A stretch of 64,000 bases of DNA from Paenisporosarcina cavernae (GTDB lineage: Bacteria > Bacillota > Bacilli > Bacillales_A > Planococcaceae), in assembly GCF_003595195.1 (NCBI RefSeq), contig NZ_CP032418.1, positions 1,980,001 to 2,044,000 of the forward strand, in the 5' to 3' direction. This document shows positions 37,273-46,216 of the stretch, in pieces (the stretch's first letter is position 1; every line of letters begins with the position of its first letter). Made by a program: the position numbers and the translations under genes. Below the pieces are notes generated by a model that ran no database searches, was not told where the DNA came from, and saw nothing but the letters and a program-made list of their open reading frames with translations.

Positions 37273-38184
37273 TTACAACTCGTTATATGCTGCCGCGATT
37301 TGCGCTCCAACAACTGCATTGTGTTTCACTAATGCAATATTCGCCGTTAAACTTTTTCCTTCAGTTAACTCTTTCACTTTACCAAGTAGGAATGGAGTCA
37401 CTTCTTTCCCCGCAATGCCTTGCTCTTTTGCTTCAGAAAGGGCTTGTGCAATAATGCCATTGATGAAATCAGCTTCCATCGCATCTTCTTTCGGGATTGG
37501 ATTCGCGACAACTACTCCGCCTTCTAACTGTAAGTCCCATTTAGCTTGCAATAATTTCGCAAGCTCTTGAGGTGTATCTACTCGGAAATTCACGTCAAAT
37601 TCACTTTCTCGCGTGTAGAACGCTGGTAAAGAATCCGTTTCATATCCGACAACTGGAACACCTTTCGTTTCTAAAAATTCTAGCGTTAGACCGATGTCTA
37701 AAATCGATTTTGCACCTGCGCATATTACCGCAACGCTAGTGGATGCCAGCTCTTCTAAATCAGCTGAAATGTCCATTGAAGTTTCAGCTCCGCGGTGAAC
37801 TCCGCCTATTCCGCCTGTTACAAAAATGCGAATATCCGCTAAGTCTGCACAAATCATTGTCGCCGCTACGGTCGTCGCTCCCATCTGTTTTGTCGCAATT
37901 AAATACGCCAAATCACGACGAGAAGCTTTTGCAACTTTCTTGCTAGTGCCGAGTAACTCTAACTCGTCATTTGATAATCCTATTTTAATTTTGCCGTCCA
38001 TAATTGCGATCGTTGCTGGGACTGCGCCATTATCACGAATGATTTGTTCCACTTCTCTCGCCATTTCCACGTTCTGAGGGTATGGCATGCCGTGTGAAAT
38101 AATCGTGGATTCCAGTGCAACAATTGCTTTCCCTTCTCTTTTCGCTGCTAGAACTTCCTCTGAATACGTTAAATAGTTTTCCAT
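37273..38184 (-). CDS. psuG: Pseudouridine-5'-phosphate glycosidase
   Basis: PsuG (303 residues) cleaves pseudouridine 5'-phosphate to uracil and ribose 5-phosphate, allowing pseudouridine from RNA breakdown to be used. Family segments [31 protein letters not shown] and [11 protein letters not shown], which hold the metal and catalytic lysine region, are intact. It begins directly after the psuK stop (no gap), in the usual kinase-glycosidase operon. Confidence 0.95.
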   Translation of the reverse strand: MENYLTYSEEVLAAKREGKAIVALESTIISHGMPYPQNVEMAREVEQIIRDNGAVPATIAIMDGKIKIGLSNDELELLGTSKKVAKASRRDLAYLIATKQMGATTVAATMICADLADIRIFVTGGIGGVHRGAETSMDISADLEELASTSVAVICAGAKSILDIGLTLEFLETKGVPVVGYETDSLPAFYTRESEFDVNFRVDTPQELAKLLQAKWDLQLEGGVVVANPIPKEDAMEADFINGIIAQALSEAKEQGIAGKEVTPFLLGKVKELTEGKSLTANIALVKHNAVVGAQIAAAYNEL

Positions 38185-39243
38185 TTAGATTTCCTCCAAT
38201 ACGGTAGTTGTTGATTCAATTGTTGCGGTTGCGTGAACAAGTCCTGCTTGAACACAGTCTTCTATTTTATTTCCCGCCAAAAAAGCATTCAGTGTAGCTG
38301 ACACAAATGCATCACCTGCACCTGTCACATCCACCACTTTCTTCGGGGTAATTGCCTTTACAAAAAAACCTGGTTGATCATCACTTTTCACATACACGCC
38401 TTTTGCGCCGCTTGTAATAATGACGTGGCGCACACCTCTTACTTGAATAGTTTCTAATGCTTCGAAAACTGCTTCCTCCTGTTGGAATGAAGTATTCAAT
38501 AATGTTTCCGCTTCGTCTTTATTACAAATCAGCCAGTCGATTCCCTCTAGCACTGCTGGCAATCGATCCATTTTAGGAGAAGATACCGGAATAATCGCGA
38601 GTGGAATCTTCTCCTCTTTCGCGAAGTCACGCAGATAGGTAACTGACTCTTTCGGAACATTCAAATCTGAGATCAGGAGCGAGGCGTTTCGCAAAAAAGA
38701 CTTTTGCTCTTCTAAATAGGTAGGCGAAAGCTCCTCGTAAATGTCCATATTCGCGAAAGCAACATCCATTTCACCGGAAGGACTAACCACCGCTGAGTAA
38801 GAACCAGTTGTGCCGGTAGGTGAGAATTTAACTGACTGCACTTCGGCAAAGCCACTAGTCTTTGACGCGATTTTTTCCCAGTCTGCATCTTTTCCTGCAA
38901 CTGTTAAAAGACGAACTGTATGTTCCATTCTTCCTAAATTCTCTGCAATATTTCGCGCTACCCCACCAACACTTTCGGAAACAGACACTGGATTCGATGT
39001 ACCTTCAATAAGCTCTTTTTTCAAGAAGAACTTACGATCAATGTTGGCACCACCTACACAAATAATCTCTTTTCGAGTAGGCAAGATATACGCGCGACCA
39101 ATAATGTACCCTTTTTTCTGCATCGCCGAAATCATATTCGCAACAGCTGGTCGTGATAAGCCAATTTCTTCTGCGATCTGCTGTTGGGTGCTATATGGAT
39201 TTTGCTTCAACAGTGCAACGATTGCCCGTTCTTTATCGGACAT
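38185..39243 (-). CDS. psuK: Pseudouridine kinase with N-terminal HTH domain
   Basis: PfkB-family sugar kinase (352 residues) fused to an N-terminal winged helix (about 1-55: STQQQIAEEIGLSRPAVANMISAMQKKGYI). The kinase part has GGANIDRKF, the anion-hole motif DVTGAGDAFVSA with the catalytic Asp, and VSPSGEMDVAFANM. It phosphorylates pseudouridine for PsuG. The HTH fusion suggests the kinase may also regulate its own operon, an inference. Start has GAGGAAATG-type spacing. Confidence 0.92.
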   Translation of the reverse strand: MSDKERAIVALLKQNPYSTQQQIAEEIGLSRPAVANMISAMQKKGYIIGRAYILPTRKEIICVGGANIDRKFFLKKELIEGTSNPVSVSESVGGVARNIAENLGRMEHTVRLLTVAGKDADWEKIASKTSGFAEVQSVKFSPTGTTGSYSAVVSPSGEMDVAFANMDIYEELSPTYLEEQKSFLRNASLLISDLNVPKESVTYLRDFAKEEKIPLAIIPVSSPKMDRLPAVLEGIDWLICNKDEAETLLNTSFQQEEAVFEALETIQVRGVRHVIITSGAKGVYVKSDDQPGFFVKAITPKKVVDVTGAGDAFVSATLNAFLAGNKIEDCVQAGLVHATATIESTTTVLEEI

Positions 39244-39424
39244 TTCCTCACCACCAAATTATATTTGTTTAAAATATAAACTTTTATCATATATATTGTC
39301 AATAATTATGCTGATTATAATGGAAATGCTTAAATAGGTTGGACCTTTTTCGGCATCCTGTAAATACTTTTAGGGATTCCTATAATAGTTAAAATTCCGA
39401 ATTATAAATGGGGTTATTTGGAAA

Positions 39425-39550
39425 ATGTCGCGGAAATTCATTAAAAGGGGTTCGAATTGATCGAGAATGGCGCGAGATTGCACCAAAATGGGCTGGAAAG
39501 AAGCGAAAATGTCTCAACTTTCTATTAAAATGTCGCGGGTCCTACTCGCA
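39425..39550. repeat. 21-bp diverged tandem array, six units
   Basis: Units start at 39425, 39446, 39467, 39488, 39509 and 39530 with exact 21-bp spacing. Five of the six begin ATGTC or ATGG and most end in AAA; copies 1 and 6 share ATGTCGCGG. Copies are only partly alike, so this is an old array whose spacing has outlasted its sequence. CGAAAATGTCTCAA at 39504 also occurs in the array at 30671. Confidence 0.85.
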
Positions 39551-39611
39551 ACTCCGAGATAATTTATCGTTTTGTCTAGAAATGAAATTCCCACGCACTT
39601 TATTTCCATAA

Positions 39612-39641
39612 GAAAACACGATAGACAAATCGTCTATCGCG
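39612..39641 (-). terminator. motAB terminator
   Basis: Stem CGATAGAC/GTCTATCG with a five-base loop; minus strand continues GTGTTTTCTT. Confidence 0.8.
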
Positions 39642-39654
39642 TTAAGAGTTATTT

Positions 39655-40425
39655 CTATTGTTTTTCGTTTGCTGCGGAACCGTCTTTTAGGACAAGTGGC
39701 TGAATTAACACTTCCACTCGTCGGTTTTGAGCTCGACCTTCTGGTGTGTCATTGGAGGCAATCGGTTTAAATTCTCCATACCCTTTTGCGCTAAATAACA
39801 GAGGATCTAGTTCTGGATTTTTTACGATCATTTTTAAGAAATTGACTGCTCGACTCACGCTTAATTCCCAGTTGGAGGCAAATTGTGGGGTATTCATTGG
39901 GACATTATCAGTATGCCCAGTCACGACAATGCTACGTGGCGGGTCGAACTCTAACAGTTGCGCAATGTCCGCTGCAATATTTGTATATTCTGGCTTGATG
40001 GATGCACTTCCTGAGTCGAACAGAATACTGTCTCGAACTGTTAATAGCAATCCTTCATCCGTTAGTTCGGTAGCTAACTGGTTTTCTAATTCGTTCACTG
40101 CGATATATTCATCTACACGGTTTTGGATTTCAGTTAGTGATTTTTGATCTTCCAAGTAGGCAGAGCTTTGTTGGTCTTCTTCATTTGGGCTTTGCGGAAC
40201 TGGGACTGGTGCAGGTGATGGATTATCCATTACCCCTGAACCACCATCAAAGATTTCATTAAACACCACAGAAAGCTGTTGCAGTTTTTCCACATTTATC
40301 GAACTCGATGCAAATAATACAATGAATAGTGCTAATAACAAGGTTAATAAATCTGCGTACGGAATGAGCCATGATTCATCAATATGCTCTTCATGGTGAT
40401 GTTTTTTATGCCTCTTCTTTGCCAA
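39655..40425 (-). CDS. motB: Flagellar motor stator protein MotB
   Basis: MotB (256 residues) anchors the stator to peptidoglycan and forms the ion channel with MotA. One membrane helix (about 21-42) carries the ion-binding Asp D25 in PYADLLTLLLAL. A Pro/Ser linker and an OmpA-like peptidoglycan-binding domain follow (about 120-245, with VVTGHTDNVP and GRAQNRRVEV). Whether it uses protons or sodium cannot be settled. The start overlaps the motA end by 20 bp. Confidence 0.95.
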   Translation of the reverse strand: MAKKRHKKHHHEEHIDESWLIPYADLLTLLLALFIVLFASSSINVEKLQQLSVVFNEIFDGGSGVMDNPSPAPVPVPQSPNEEDQQSSAYLEDQKSLTEIQNRVDEYIAVNELENQLATELTDEGLLLTVRDSILFDSGSASIKPEYTNIAADIAQLLEFDPPRSIVVTGHTDNVPMNTPQFASNWELSVSRAVNFLKMIVKNPELDPLLFSAKGYGEFKPIASNDTPEGRAQNRRVEVLIQPLVLKDGSAANEKQ

Positions 40426-41212
40426 GGCCGCTCGCCCCGCTTTCTGCCATTATGACTTCACGTTCCTCCATTGATAGATAAGAGGAAAGTTTTTGTTCGA
40501 TCACACGCGGTGCTTCCCCTTCTAATACGGAAAGGATCCCTTCGATCATCATCATTTTTTGGCGAACTTCTTGTTTCGATTTACGTTTCAATTTATTTGC
40601 AAATGGATGCCATAAAACATACCCAGTGAAAATACCAAGTAACGTCGCAACGAATGCTGCGGATATAGCATGTCCAAGCTTTTCAATATCATTTAAATCG
40701 GAAAGTGCTGCTATTAATCCAATTACTGCTCCTAACACCCCTAGTGTCGGCGCATATGTACCAGCTTGTGTAAATATTAAAGCGCCACTTAAGTGACGTT
40801 CTTCCATCGCTTCTACTTCTTGCGTTAACACATCCCGAATATAATCTGCGTTTTGTCCATCAATCGCAAGTGTTAGACCATTTTTAAGAAATTGATCTTC
40901 TACTTCTGCCGTACGTCCTTCTAATGCAAGAAGTCCTTCACGTCGAGCTAAATCTGCCCAGCTGGAAAACATTTTGATAATTTCTCCATCTGATTGCAAT
41001 TGCTGTTCTTTGAAAATTAATCCAAATAACTTTGGAACACGCTTCAACTCTCTCATCGGAAATGCGATTGTAACCGCCGCTAACGTTCCAATGATAATGA
41101 TCATAAACGCCGCTGGGTTAATTAATACTCCTATTCCTGCACCCTTTAATATCATTCCGCCAAGAACGGCAACGATACCTAAAACTATCCCAACTATTGA
41201 AGCTAAATCCAT
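40406..41212 (-). CDS. motA: Flagellar motor stator protein MotA
   Basis: MotA (268 residues): four membrane helices and a large cytoplasmic loop with charged residues that contact the rotor. The conserved TAGTYAPTLGVLGAVIGLIAAL-like region (here AGTYAPTLGVLGAVIGL) holds the channel prolines. It is first in the motAB operon. Upstream TCCGAAAT with TTAA in front loosely recalls a sigma-D promoter but is too weak to call. Confidence 0.95.
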   Translation of the reverse strand: MDLASIVGIVLGIVAVLGGMILKGAGIGVLINPAAFMIIIIGTLAAVTIAFPMRELKRVPKLFGLIFKEQQLQSDGEIIKMFSSWADLARREGLLALEGRTAEVEDQFLKNGLTLAIDGQNADYIRDVLTQEVEAMEERHLSGALIFTQAGTYAPTLGVLGAVIGLIAALSDLNDIEKLGHAISAAFVATLLGIFTGYVLWHPFANKLKRKSKQEVRQKMMMIEGILSVLEGEAPRVIEQKLSSYLSMEEREVIMAESGASGLGKEEA

Positions 41213-41366
41213 TTCGTAACCCCCAACTAATTCTTCTCTGTTTTATTTCGGAAAAAAACACAAAAATTAAAGTAGAAATAAAAAGAAATTGCACATTCCT
41301 TCATCGTTGCACAAATATTGTCACAATTGATACTATGAAAGTATGACATACAAAAGGAGATTACAC

Positions 41367-42599
41367 ATGACATCTTTTCAAGAGAACTTAAAGAAATACG
41401 CAGATTTAGCCGTTCAAGTTGGCGTTAACATTCAGCCAGGACAAAGTTTATACATAGGGGCATCTATCGATAATCCCGAACTCGTGCGAGAAATTGTGAA
41501 AAGTGCCTATACAGCAGGTGCTGACAATGTGTACGTAGATTGGACAGATGACGTTGTTTCCCGTACTCGTTTTGAAATGGCTCCAGAAAAATCATTCGAA
41601 GAATTCCCAGCGTGGAAAGTGCAAGAACGCGAAATGCTTGCAGAGAACGGTGCAGCATTTATGAATATCATGTCTTCTAGCCCTGATTTGTTAAAAGGTA
41701 TTGATTCAAAACGAATTGGCACCTTCCAAAAAGCTGCTGGTACCGCCTTAAGCAAATATCGTCAATACGTTCAATCGGACAAAATTAGTTGGACGGTTAT
41801 TGCGGCTCCTTCAAAAGACTGGGCAGCGAAAGTATTCCCTGAACTACCTGCGTCTGAGCAAATGGATGCACTTTGGGATGCTATCTTTAAAGCAGTGCGT
41901 GCTGATCTAGATAATCCGGTAGAAGCATGGAAGAAACATGATGATACACTTCACGAGAAAGTGGAATATTTAAATGATAAAAAATACAAAAAGCTACATT
42001 ACACAGCACCAGGGACAAATTTAACGATTGAGTTACCAGATGGTCACTTATGGTGTGGAGCTGGAAGCATTAACGAAAAAGGCGACGCTTTTATGGCAAA
42101 TATGCCAACAGAAGAAGTGTTTACCGTTCCGCACAAGGATGGCGTAAATGGCTATGTTACCTCTTCCAAACCACTTAGCTACGGTGGAAACATTATTGAT
42201 GACTTCAAAATCACATTTGAAAACGGACGTATTGTAAAGGTAGAAGCAAAAGAAGGGCAAGAAGTGTTAGAACAACTTGTTGCAACAGATGAAGGCGCGA
42301 AGTACCTAGGTGAAGTGGCACTTGTTCCACACCATTCTCCTATTTCAGATTCTGGATTGCTATTTTACAACACCTTGTTTGATGAAAATGCATCCAATCA
42401 CCTTGCGATCGGTAGCGCGTACGCGTTCTGTTTGGAAGGCGGCAAAAAAATGTCTCGAGAAGAATTAGCGAAAAATGGATTAAATGATAGTATTACTCAT
42501 GTTGACTTCATGATTGGTAATGAAAACATGGATATTGACGGTGAATCAGCAGACGGTACGAAGGAAGCTATCTTCCGTGGAGGAAATTGGGCTTTCTAA
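41367..42599 (+). CDS. M29 family aminopeptidase (AmpS/PepS type)
   Basis: Cytosolic metal-dependent leucyl-type aminopeptidase of family M29 (410 residues). Metal-ligand regions are visible as NMPTEEVFTVPHKDGVNG (Glu), LGEVALVPHHSPIS (Glu, His), LFDENASNHLAIG (Glu, His) and THVDFMIGNENMDIDG (His, Asp). The start at 41367 has AAAGGAG; the ATG at 41343 is upstream of that site. A second M29 gene lies at 53172, with very similar C-terminal motifs. Confidence 0.93.
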   Translation: MTSFQENLKKYADLAVQVGVNIQPGQSLYIGASIDNPELVREIVKSAYTAGADNVYVDWTDDVVSRTRFEMAPEKSFEEFPAWKVQEREMLAENGAAFMNIMSSSPDLLKGIDSKRIGTFQKAAGTALSKYRQYVQSDKISWTVIAAPSKDWAAKVFPELPASEQMDALWDAIFKAVRADLDNPVEAWKKHDDTLHEKVEYLNDKKYKKLHYTAPGTNLTIELPDGHLWCGAGSINEKGDAFMANMPTEEVFTVPHKDGVNGYVTSSKPLSYGGNIIDDFKITFENGRIVKVEAKEGQEVLEQLVATDEGAKYLGEVALVPHHSPISDSGLLFYNTLFDENASNHLAIGSAYAFCLEGGKKMSREELAKNGLNDSITHVDFMIGNENMDIDGESADGTKEAIFRGGNWAF

Positions 42600-42664
42600 T
42601 TACGGAGATTTCTAGTATACTAGGACGTAATGTTTTCATTTTCTTTTTGAGAGGAGCTTGAAAA

Positions 42665-42805
42665 ATGGTACTAGGTATTTTTACAGTAGTAGGATTCATG
42701 GTATTACTAGGATTTGTTGGACATTCATTCCTTCATTTCGTAAGTAAATCATTGATTTCTCATGACAGTGTCCACATTGACGAAAAACCAGATACATTAT
42801 ATTAA
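42665..42805 (+). CDS. Small membrane protein (46 aa)
   Basis: ATG preceded by GAGAGGAG opens a 46-residue frame: hydrophobic helix (about 2-20, VLGIFTVVGFMVLLGFVG) with two His in HSFLHF, then a polar tail ending EKPDTLY. Not recognised. It follows the aminopeptidase by 65 bp on the same strand and ends three bases before a strong terminator, which supports a real transcribed gene. Confidence 0.6.
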   Translation: MVLGIFTVVGFMVLLGFVGHSFLHFVSKSLISHDSVHIDEKPDTLY

Positions 42806-42809
42806 AAAT

Positions 42810-42846
42810 AAAGCTGCTATTCCTTTTACTAGGACTAGCAGCTTTT
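42810..42846. terminator. Terminator after the 46-aa gene, bidirectional
   Basis: Perfect stem AAAGCTGCTA/TAGCAGCTTT with T tract; also precedes the end of the convergent hypothetical gene. Confidence 0.9.
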
Positions 42847-42851
42847 CTCTT

Positions 42852-43532
42852 CTAATTTTCTTGAGATGCAATTATTTGTTTCAGCAGACCAAGATCTCCA
42901 TCAATTTCAGGCACTAGCTCTGACGAGATATTAACATAGTGGTTTCCGTCTTTTCGATAAATATGATGAAACGTATTAGGTACTAGAACATCTTTTTTCA
43001 ATAATCGATTTCGGGATTTTTCCACAAATAACAAATACTCTCCTCCCTTAAAGTCGATCGGTTGATCTAAATAAGGAGAAATGCCGCTTTTCGAATCAGA
43101 TAAAACTTGCTGAAGTCCAATTGGAACAACCAAGTCGATCGATTCTTCGGGATCGTTCGTTTCGCTAAAATTGCCTTTTAGTTGTTCCTTCACTTCTAAT
43201 GGATATAAATGACCTACTTCTACCATCGTTGGATCCGCAAACGGGGTTCTCACCACACCATAGTCTTCAGGAAGCCGAACCACGATAATTTCACTTGTAG
43301 ATGCAACTAATTCCTCTAAAGTTGAGTAGCCAGGAAGTAGTAATGCCATTGAAGAATTGCTTTCTATGGAAGACTTCATTGGTTTTTTATTTTCAGCTTG
43401 TCGTTCTGACTGGTAATTTTCGTTTGTGCCTTCTGCTTTTACAGAAGAACCGTCTGAATCACGCGTTATGTAGACAATTGCTAATAAACAACAGACGATC
43501 ATTATACTGATTAAAGCGTTGGTTAACTTCAT
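42852..43532 (-). CDS. Hypothetical membrane-anchored protein
   Basis: A 226-residue protein not recognised. One N-terminal membrane segment (about 4-22, NALISIMIVCCLLAIVYI) is followed by a Ser/Lys/Asn-rich linker (about 28-60) and a folded outside domain with no cysteine. Segments such as IIVVRLPEDYGVV and YLLFVEKSRNRLL suggest a beta-rich domain. The ATG at 43532 follows GGGGGCTAGAG; the one at 43562 is too far upstream. Function unknown. Confidence 0.65.
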   Translation of the reverse strand: MKLTNALISIMIVCCLLAIVYITRDSDGSSVKAEGTNENYQSERQAENKKPMKSSIESNSSMALLLPGYSTLEELVASTSEIIVVRLPEDYGVVRTPFADPTMVEVGHLYPLEVKEQLKGNFSETNDPEESIDLVVPIGLQQVLSDSKSGISPYLDQPIDFKGGEYLLFVEKSRNRLLKKDVLVPNTFHHIYRKDGNHYVNISSELVPEIDGDLGLLKQIIASQEN

Positions 43533-43939
43533 CTCTAGCCCCCATTTCTCTAATATAGCCACTTACTTCCATATATGACTTCTTCAGCATAAACAATCAT
43601 CTTTATTTCATGAAAATTCTGATTACTATCATTGTACATTAATTACTAAATTTGTAAATGAACAATCGAATTATCAGTTATAAAAACTTTAAACCTAAAA
43701 ATTGCCACTCCAAAGCATACAATCCGTGTTGTAAAGAGTTAACTTTTCTTTATCAATCCTATTTCAATCGTATGTCAAAACGATAACATTTAAGGACTTT
43801 CTGACTGTATATCATATTCGATATAAAACTTCCTCCCTATGTAACATGTCAACCTGCCAAACCATCCAGTAAGTACCACATTGCAAGACCTATGAATTGC
43901 TTTATACTTAACATTCGATAGGTTAAAGGAGGAATGACA
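43533..43939 (+). promoter_or_regulatory. 407-bp gap with the mreBH promoter
   Basis: Between divergent genes. TTGCAA (43881-43886) and TATACT (43903-43908) with a 16-bp spacer form a sigma-A-like promoter 32 bp before mreBH. No sigma-I-type element, known for B. subtilis mreBH, was recognised. The rest is AT-rich without repeats or reading frames of interest. Confidence 0.55.
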
Positions 43940-44947
43940 ATGTTTTCTGGTATGGATATTGGAATAGATCTTGGTACAGCAAATATTCTCGTTTATACAA
44001 AAAATAAAGGTATTATATTAAATGAACCGTCCGTAGTGGCGATGGATACACGTAATAACACAGTCATCACTTTTGGAGAAGATGCCAAAAATATGATCGG
44101 AAAAACTCCCGGAACAATTTCAGCTATTCGTCCATTAAAAGACGGCGTAATTGCAGACTTTGATGTTACAACGGAAATGTTGCGTCTTGTTATGAAAAAA
44201 GTAGGTAAGATTTTAGGATCATCCGTTCGGAAACCAAACGTAATGGTTTGTACACCATCTGGCGCGACTTCTGTGGAACGTCGTGCGATTCATGATGCCG
44301 TTAAAAATAGTGGAGCGAAAGAAGTTCATTTAATCGAAGAGCCCGTTGCAGCAGCGATCGGAGCGGACTTACCTGTTAGTGAACCAATTGCTAGTGTCAT
44401 CGTAGACATTGGTGGAGGGACAACCGAAGTTGGCATTATTTCTTTCGGTGGAGTCGTTTCTTCGAACACAGTAAAAGTAGCAGGAGATCGAATGGATGAA
44501 GATATTGTTCAGTTCGTCCGTAAGCAATACAATGTGTTAATTGGAGAGCGTACAGCAGAGAATATTAAAAAAGAAGTTGGCTATGCACTTGTTCCGCATA
44601 AAGTGGAATCCATGGATGTACGTGGACGTGACGTAATGACAGGATTGCCGAAAACAATCTCTGTTAGCTCTGTCGAAGTGCAAGAAACATTAAAAGAGTC
44701 TTTAATGGCTATTTTAGAGACGATTCGTGCAACACTTGAAAGTTGCCCGCCTGAATTATCAGGAGATATAGTGGATCAAGGAATTGTCATTACAGGTGGA
44801 GGAGCCTTACTCAAAGGAATGCAAGAATGGCTGTCTACCGAAATTTCTGTACCTGTTCACTTAGCACCTCAACCTTTAGAATCAGTTGCAATTGGGACAG
44901 GTCGTTCGTTAGTGATGATGGATAAAATTCAAAAAATCGCGCGATAA
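43940..44947 (+). CDS. mreBH: MreBH, actin-like cell shape protein
   Basis: Bacterial actin of 335 residues, the same length as B. subtilis MreBH. The start [24 protein letters not shown] resembles MreBH more than Mbl or MreB. ATP-binding motifs IGIDLGTAN (phosphate 1), [13 protein letters not shown] (phosphate 2) and [13 protein letters not shown] (adenosine) are complete. It organises cell-wall elongation and hydrolase placement at the membrane. The ATG at 43940 follows AAAGGAGG by seven bases; ATG 43934 is too close. Confidence 0.9.
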   Translation: MFSGMDIGIDLGTANILVYTKNKGIILNEPSVVAMDTRNNTVITFGEDAKNMIGKTPGTISAIRPLKDGVIADFDVTTEMLRLVMKKVGKILGSSVRKPNVMVCTPSGATSVERRAIHDAVKNSGAKEVHLIEEPVAAAIGADLPVSEPIASVIVDIGGGTTEVGIISFGGVVSSNTVKVAGDRMDEDIVQFVRKQYNVLIGERTAENIKKEVGYALVPHKVESMDVRGRDVMTGLPKTISVSSVEVQETLKESLMAILETIRATLESCPPELSGDIVDQGIVITGGGALLKGMQEWLSTEISVPVHLAPQPLESVAIGTGRSLVMMDKIQKIAR

Positions 44948-45005
44948 GCGATTTTAGTTTACACTAATAAAGTAAAAACTAGTTAGTGTATTGGAGGAAT
45001 TTACA

Positions 45006-45575
45006 TTGTCAACTTTGCAAGATATTTTATCCTTTAACGAACAGTTTGTGGAAAACAAAGAGTATGAGCCGTATATCACAACGAAATTTCCAGACAAAAA
45101 GATGGTAATCCTAACGTGTATGGATACTCGTTTAGTGGAGTTGTTACCGAAGGCAATGAACGTCAAAAATGGCGACATTAAAATGGTGAAAAGTGCTGGT
45201 GCTGTCATCAATCATCCGTTCGGCGGTATTATGCGCAGTTTATTAGTAGCAGTTTATGAATTAAAAGCAGAAGAAATTTATGTTGTTGGTCATTATGATT
45301 GTGGTATGTCTAGCATTAAACCAGAAGCAATCAAAGAAAAAATTATCGATCGAGGCATCTCGAAAGATACGTTTGATACACTTGCGAATTCTGGAATTGA
45401 CGTAGATGAATGGTTACAAGGTTTTGATAATGTAGCTGATTCTGTTCGTCATAGCATTCATATGATTCGAAAACACCCACTAATGGTGAAAGACATTCCT
45501 GTACATGGATTAGTAATTGATCCTGCTACTGGAAAATTAGATTTAGTGGAAACAGACGAGCACTTAACGAAATAA
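45006..45575 (+). CDS. Beta-class carbonic anhydrase
   Basis: Zinc enzyme (189 residues) that hydrates CO2. The zinc ligands appear as CMDTR (Cys, with the Asp-Arg dyad) and HYDCGM (His and Cys), as in YtiB-like beta-carbonic anhydrases. I chose TTG 45006, six bases after TTGGAGGAA; the TTG at 44991 is inside the Shine-Dalgarno. It follows mreBH by 58 bp and has its own ribosome binding site, so it could be in the same transcript. Confidence 0.92.
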   Translation: MSTLQDILSFNEQFVENKEYEPYITTKFPDKKMVILTCMDTRLVELLPKAMNVKNGDIKMVKSAGAVINHPFGGIMRSLLVAVYELKAEEIYVVGHYDCGMSSIKPEAIKEKIIDRGISKDTFDTLANSGIDVDEWLQGFDNVADSVRHSIHMIRKHPLMVKDIPVHGLVIDPATGKLDLVETDEHLTK

Positions 45576-45609
45576 AAGAGGCAAGGGAAATAATTCCCTG
45601 CCTCTTTTT
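45574..45609 (+). terminator. Carbonic anhydrase terminator
   Basis: Stem AAAGAGGCA-GGGAA with TTCCC-TGCCTCTTT, then T; overlaps the stop codon. Confidence 0.92.
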
Positions 45610-45646
45610 CTAGTGTGGACTATACTTTCCCTTCATTCTGGTTTTA

Positions 45647-46066
45647 TCAGTACGAAGGATTTTTCCGTCGATACTTCCACTGTTGATATTGAAATCGGAT
45701 AAAACACCCTACACAGAAGCCCATAATCGCTATAAACGCAGCTAATCCAACCATTATTGTAGAAATGATGGAAAGAATAGTGAAGTGAAAGATTCCACTT
45801 ACTATAGCAATTGTCAAAAAAGTTAATGCGATATATTGATTAAATTTCTGTTGATCTCTGTCCTCTTGAATGTAAGTGTTTAATGGTTTGGACAGAAACA
45901 ATTTAGTGATTTTCATGATTGGATGAAAACCGAAAGCTAACTGACTTATTCCGAAAACAAGCGGAACAATAAGAATCCAGTGGTTTTGAAAAATCAACGC
46001 AGCCAAAACAGATAACACAATAGTCCATTGATTCGCTAATACTAACGGTTTAGGTATTGTTTGCAT
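45647..46066 (-). CDS. DUF4395 membrane protein
   Basis: A 139-residue DUF4395 protein with four hydrophobic segments and the conserved N-terminal P-L-V-x-A-N-Q motif (PKPLVLANQ). Two cysteines in GFCVGCFIRFQ are typical and may be redox-active; relatives often lie beside sulfurtransferase genes, though not here. The ATG at 46066 matches the family N-terminus. The ribosome binding site AGTAGGGAT is weak. Function unknown. Confidence 0.8.
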   Translation of the reverse strand: MQTIPKPLVLANQWTIVLSVLAALIFQNHWILIVPLVFGISQLAFGFHPIMKITKLFLSKPLNTYIQEDRDQQKFNQYIALTFLTIAIVSGIFHFTILSIISTIMVGLAAFIAIMGFCVGCFIRFQYQQWKYRRKNPSY

Positions 46067-46183
46067 ATTAATCCCTACTTTTTTGATTGGTTTTATATAG
46101 ATTATACATACAATAGCGATTCTGTGCCAGAGATAGACATTCGTCGATTTATTTCCCGGGAAATAGACATGTTCAGACATGAA

Positions 46184-46209
46184 AAAAGCACTATCTAAGA
46201 TAGCGCTTC
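46184..46209 (-). terminator. Terminator of the acetyltransferase gene
   Basis: Stem AAGCGCTATCT/AGATAGTGCTT on the minus strand, then six T. Confidence 0.85.
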
Positions 46210-46216
46210 GTTTCAT

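Larger units (their letters stand above)
39244..39654. other. 411-bp gap between psuK and motB
   Basis: Contains the psuK promoter region (left part, very AT-rich), the 21-bp array (39425-39550) and the motB terminator (39612-39641). A 67-codon frame at 39408 lies wholly in the array and is not taken as a gene. Confidence 0.6.

Noticed and set aside
39408-39611. 67-codon frame between psuK and motB
   Set aside because: It lies inside the 21-bp array, lacks a ribosome binding site and has no conserved character.
41213-41300. Sigma-D promoter for motAB
   Set aside because: TCCGAAAT with TTAA upstream differs too much from the sigma-D pattern to be called a feature.
46151-46164. Perfect palindrome ATTTCCCGGGAAAT
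   Set aside because: It is isolated, lies upstream of the DUF4395 gene without promoter context, and a 14-bp palindrome can occur by chance in 64 kb.
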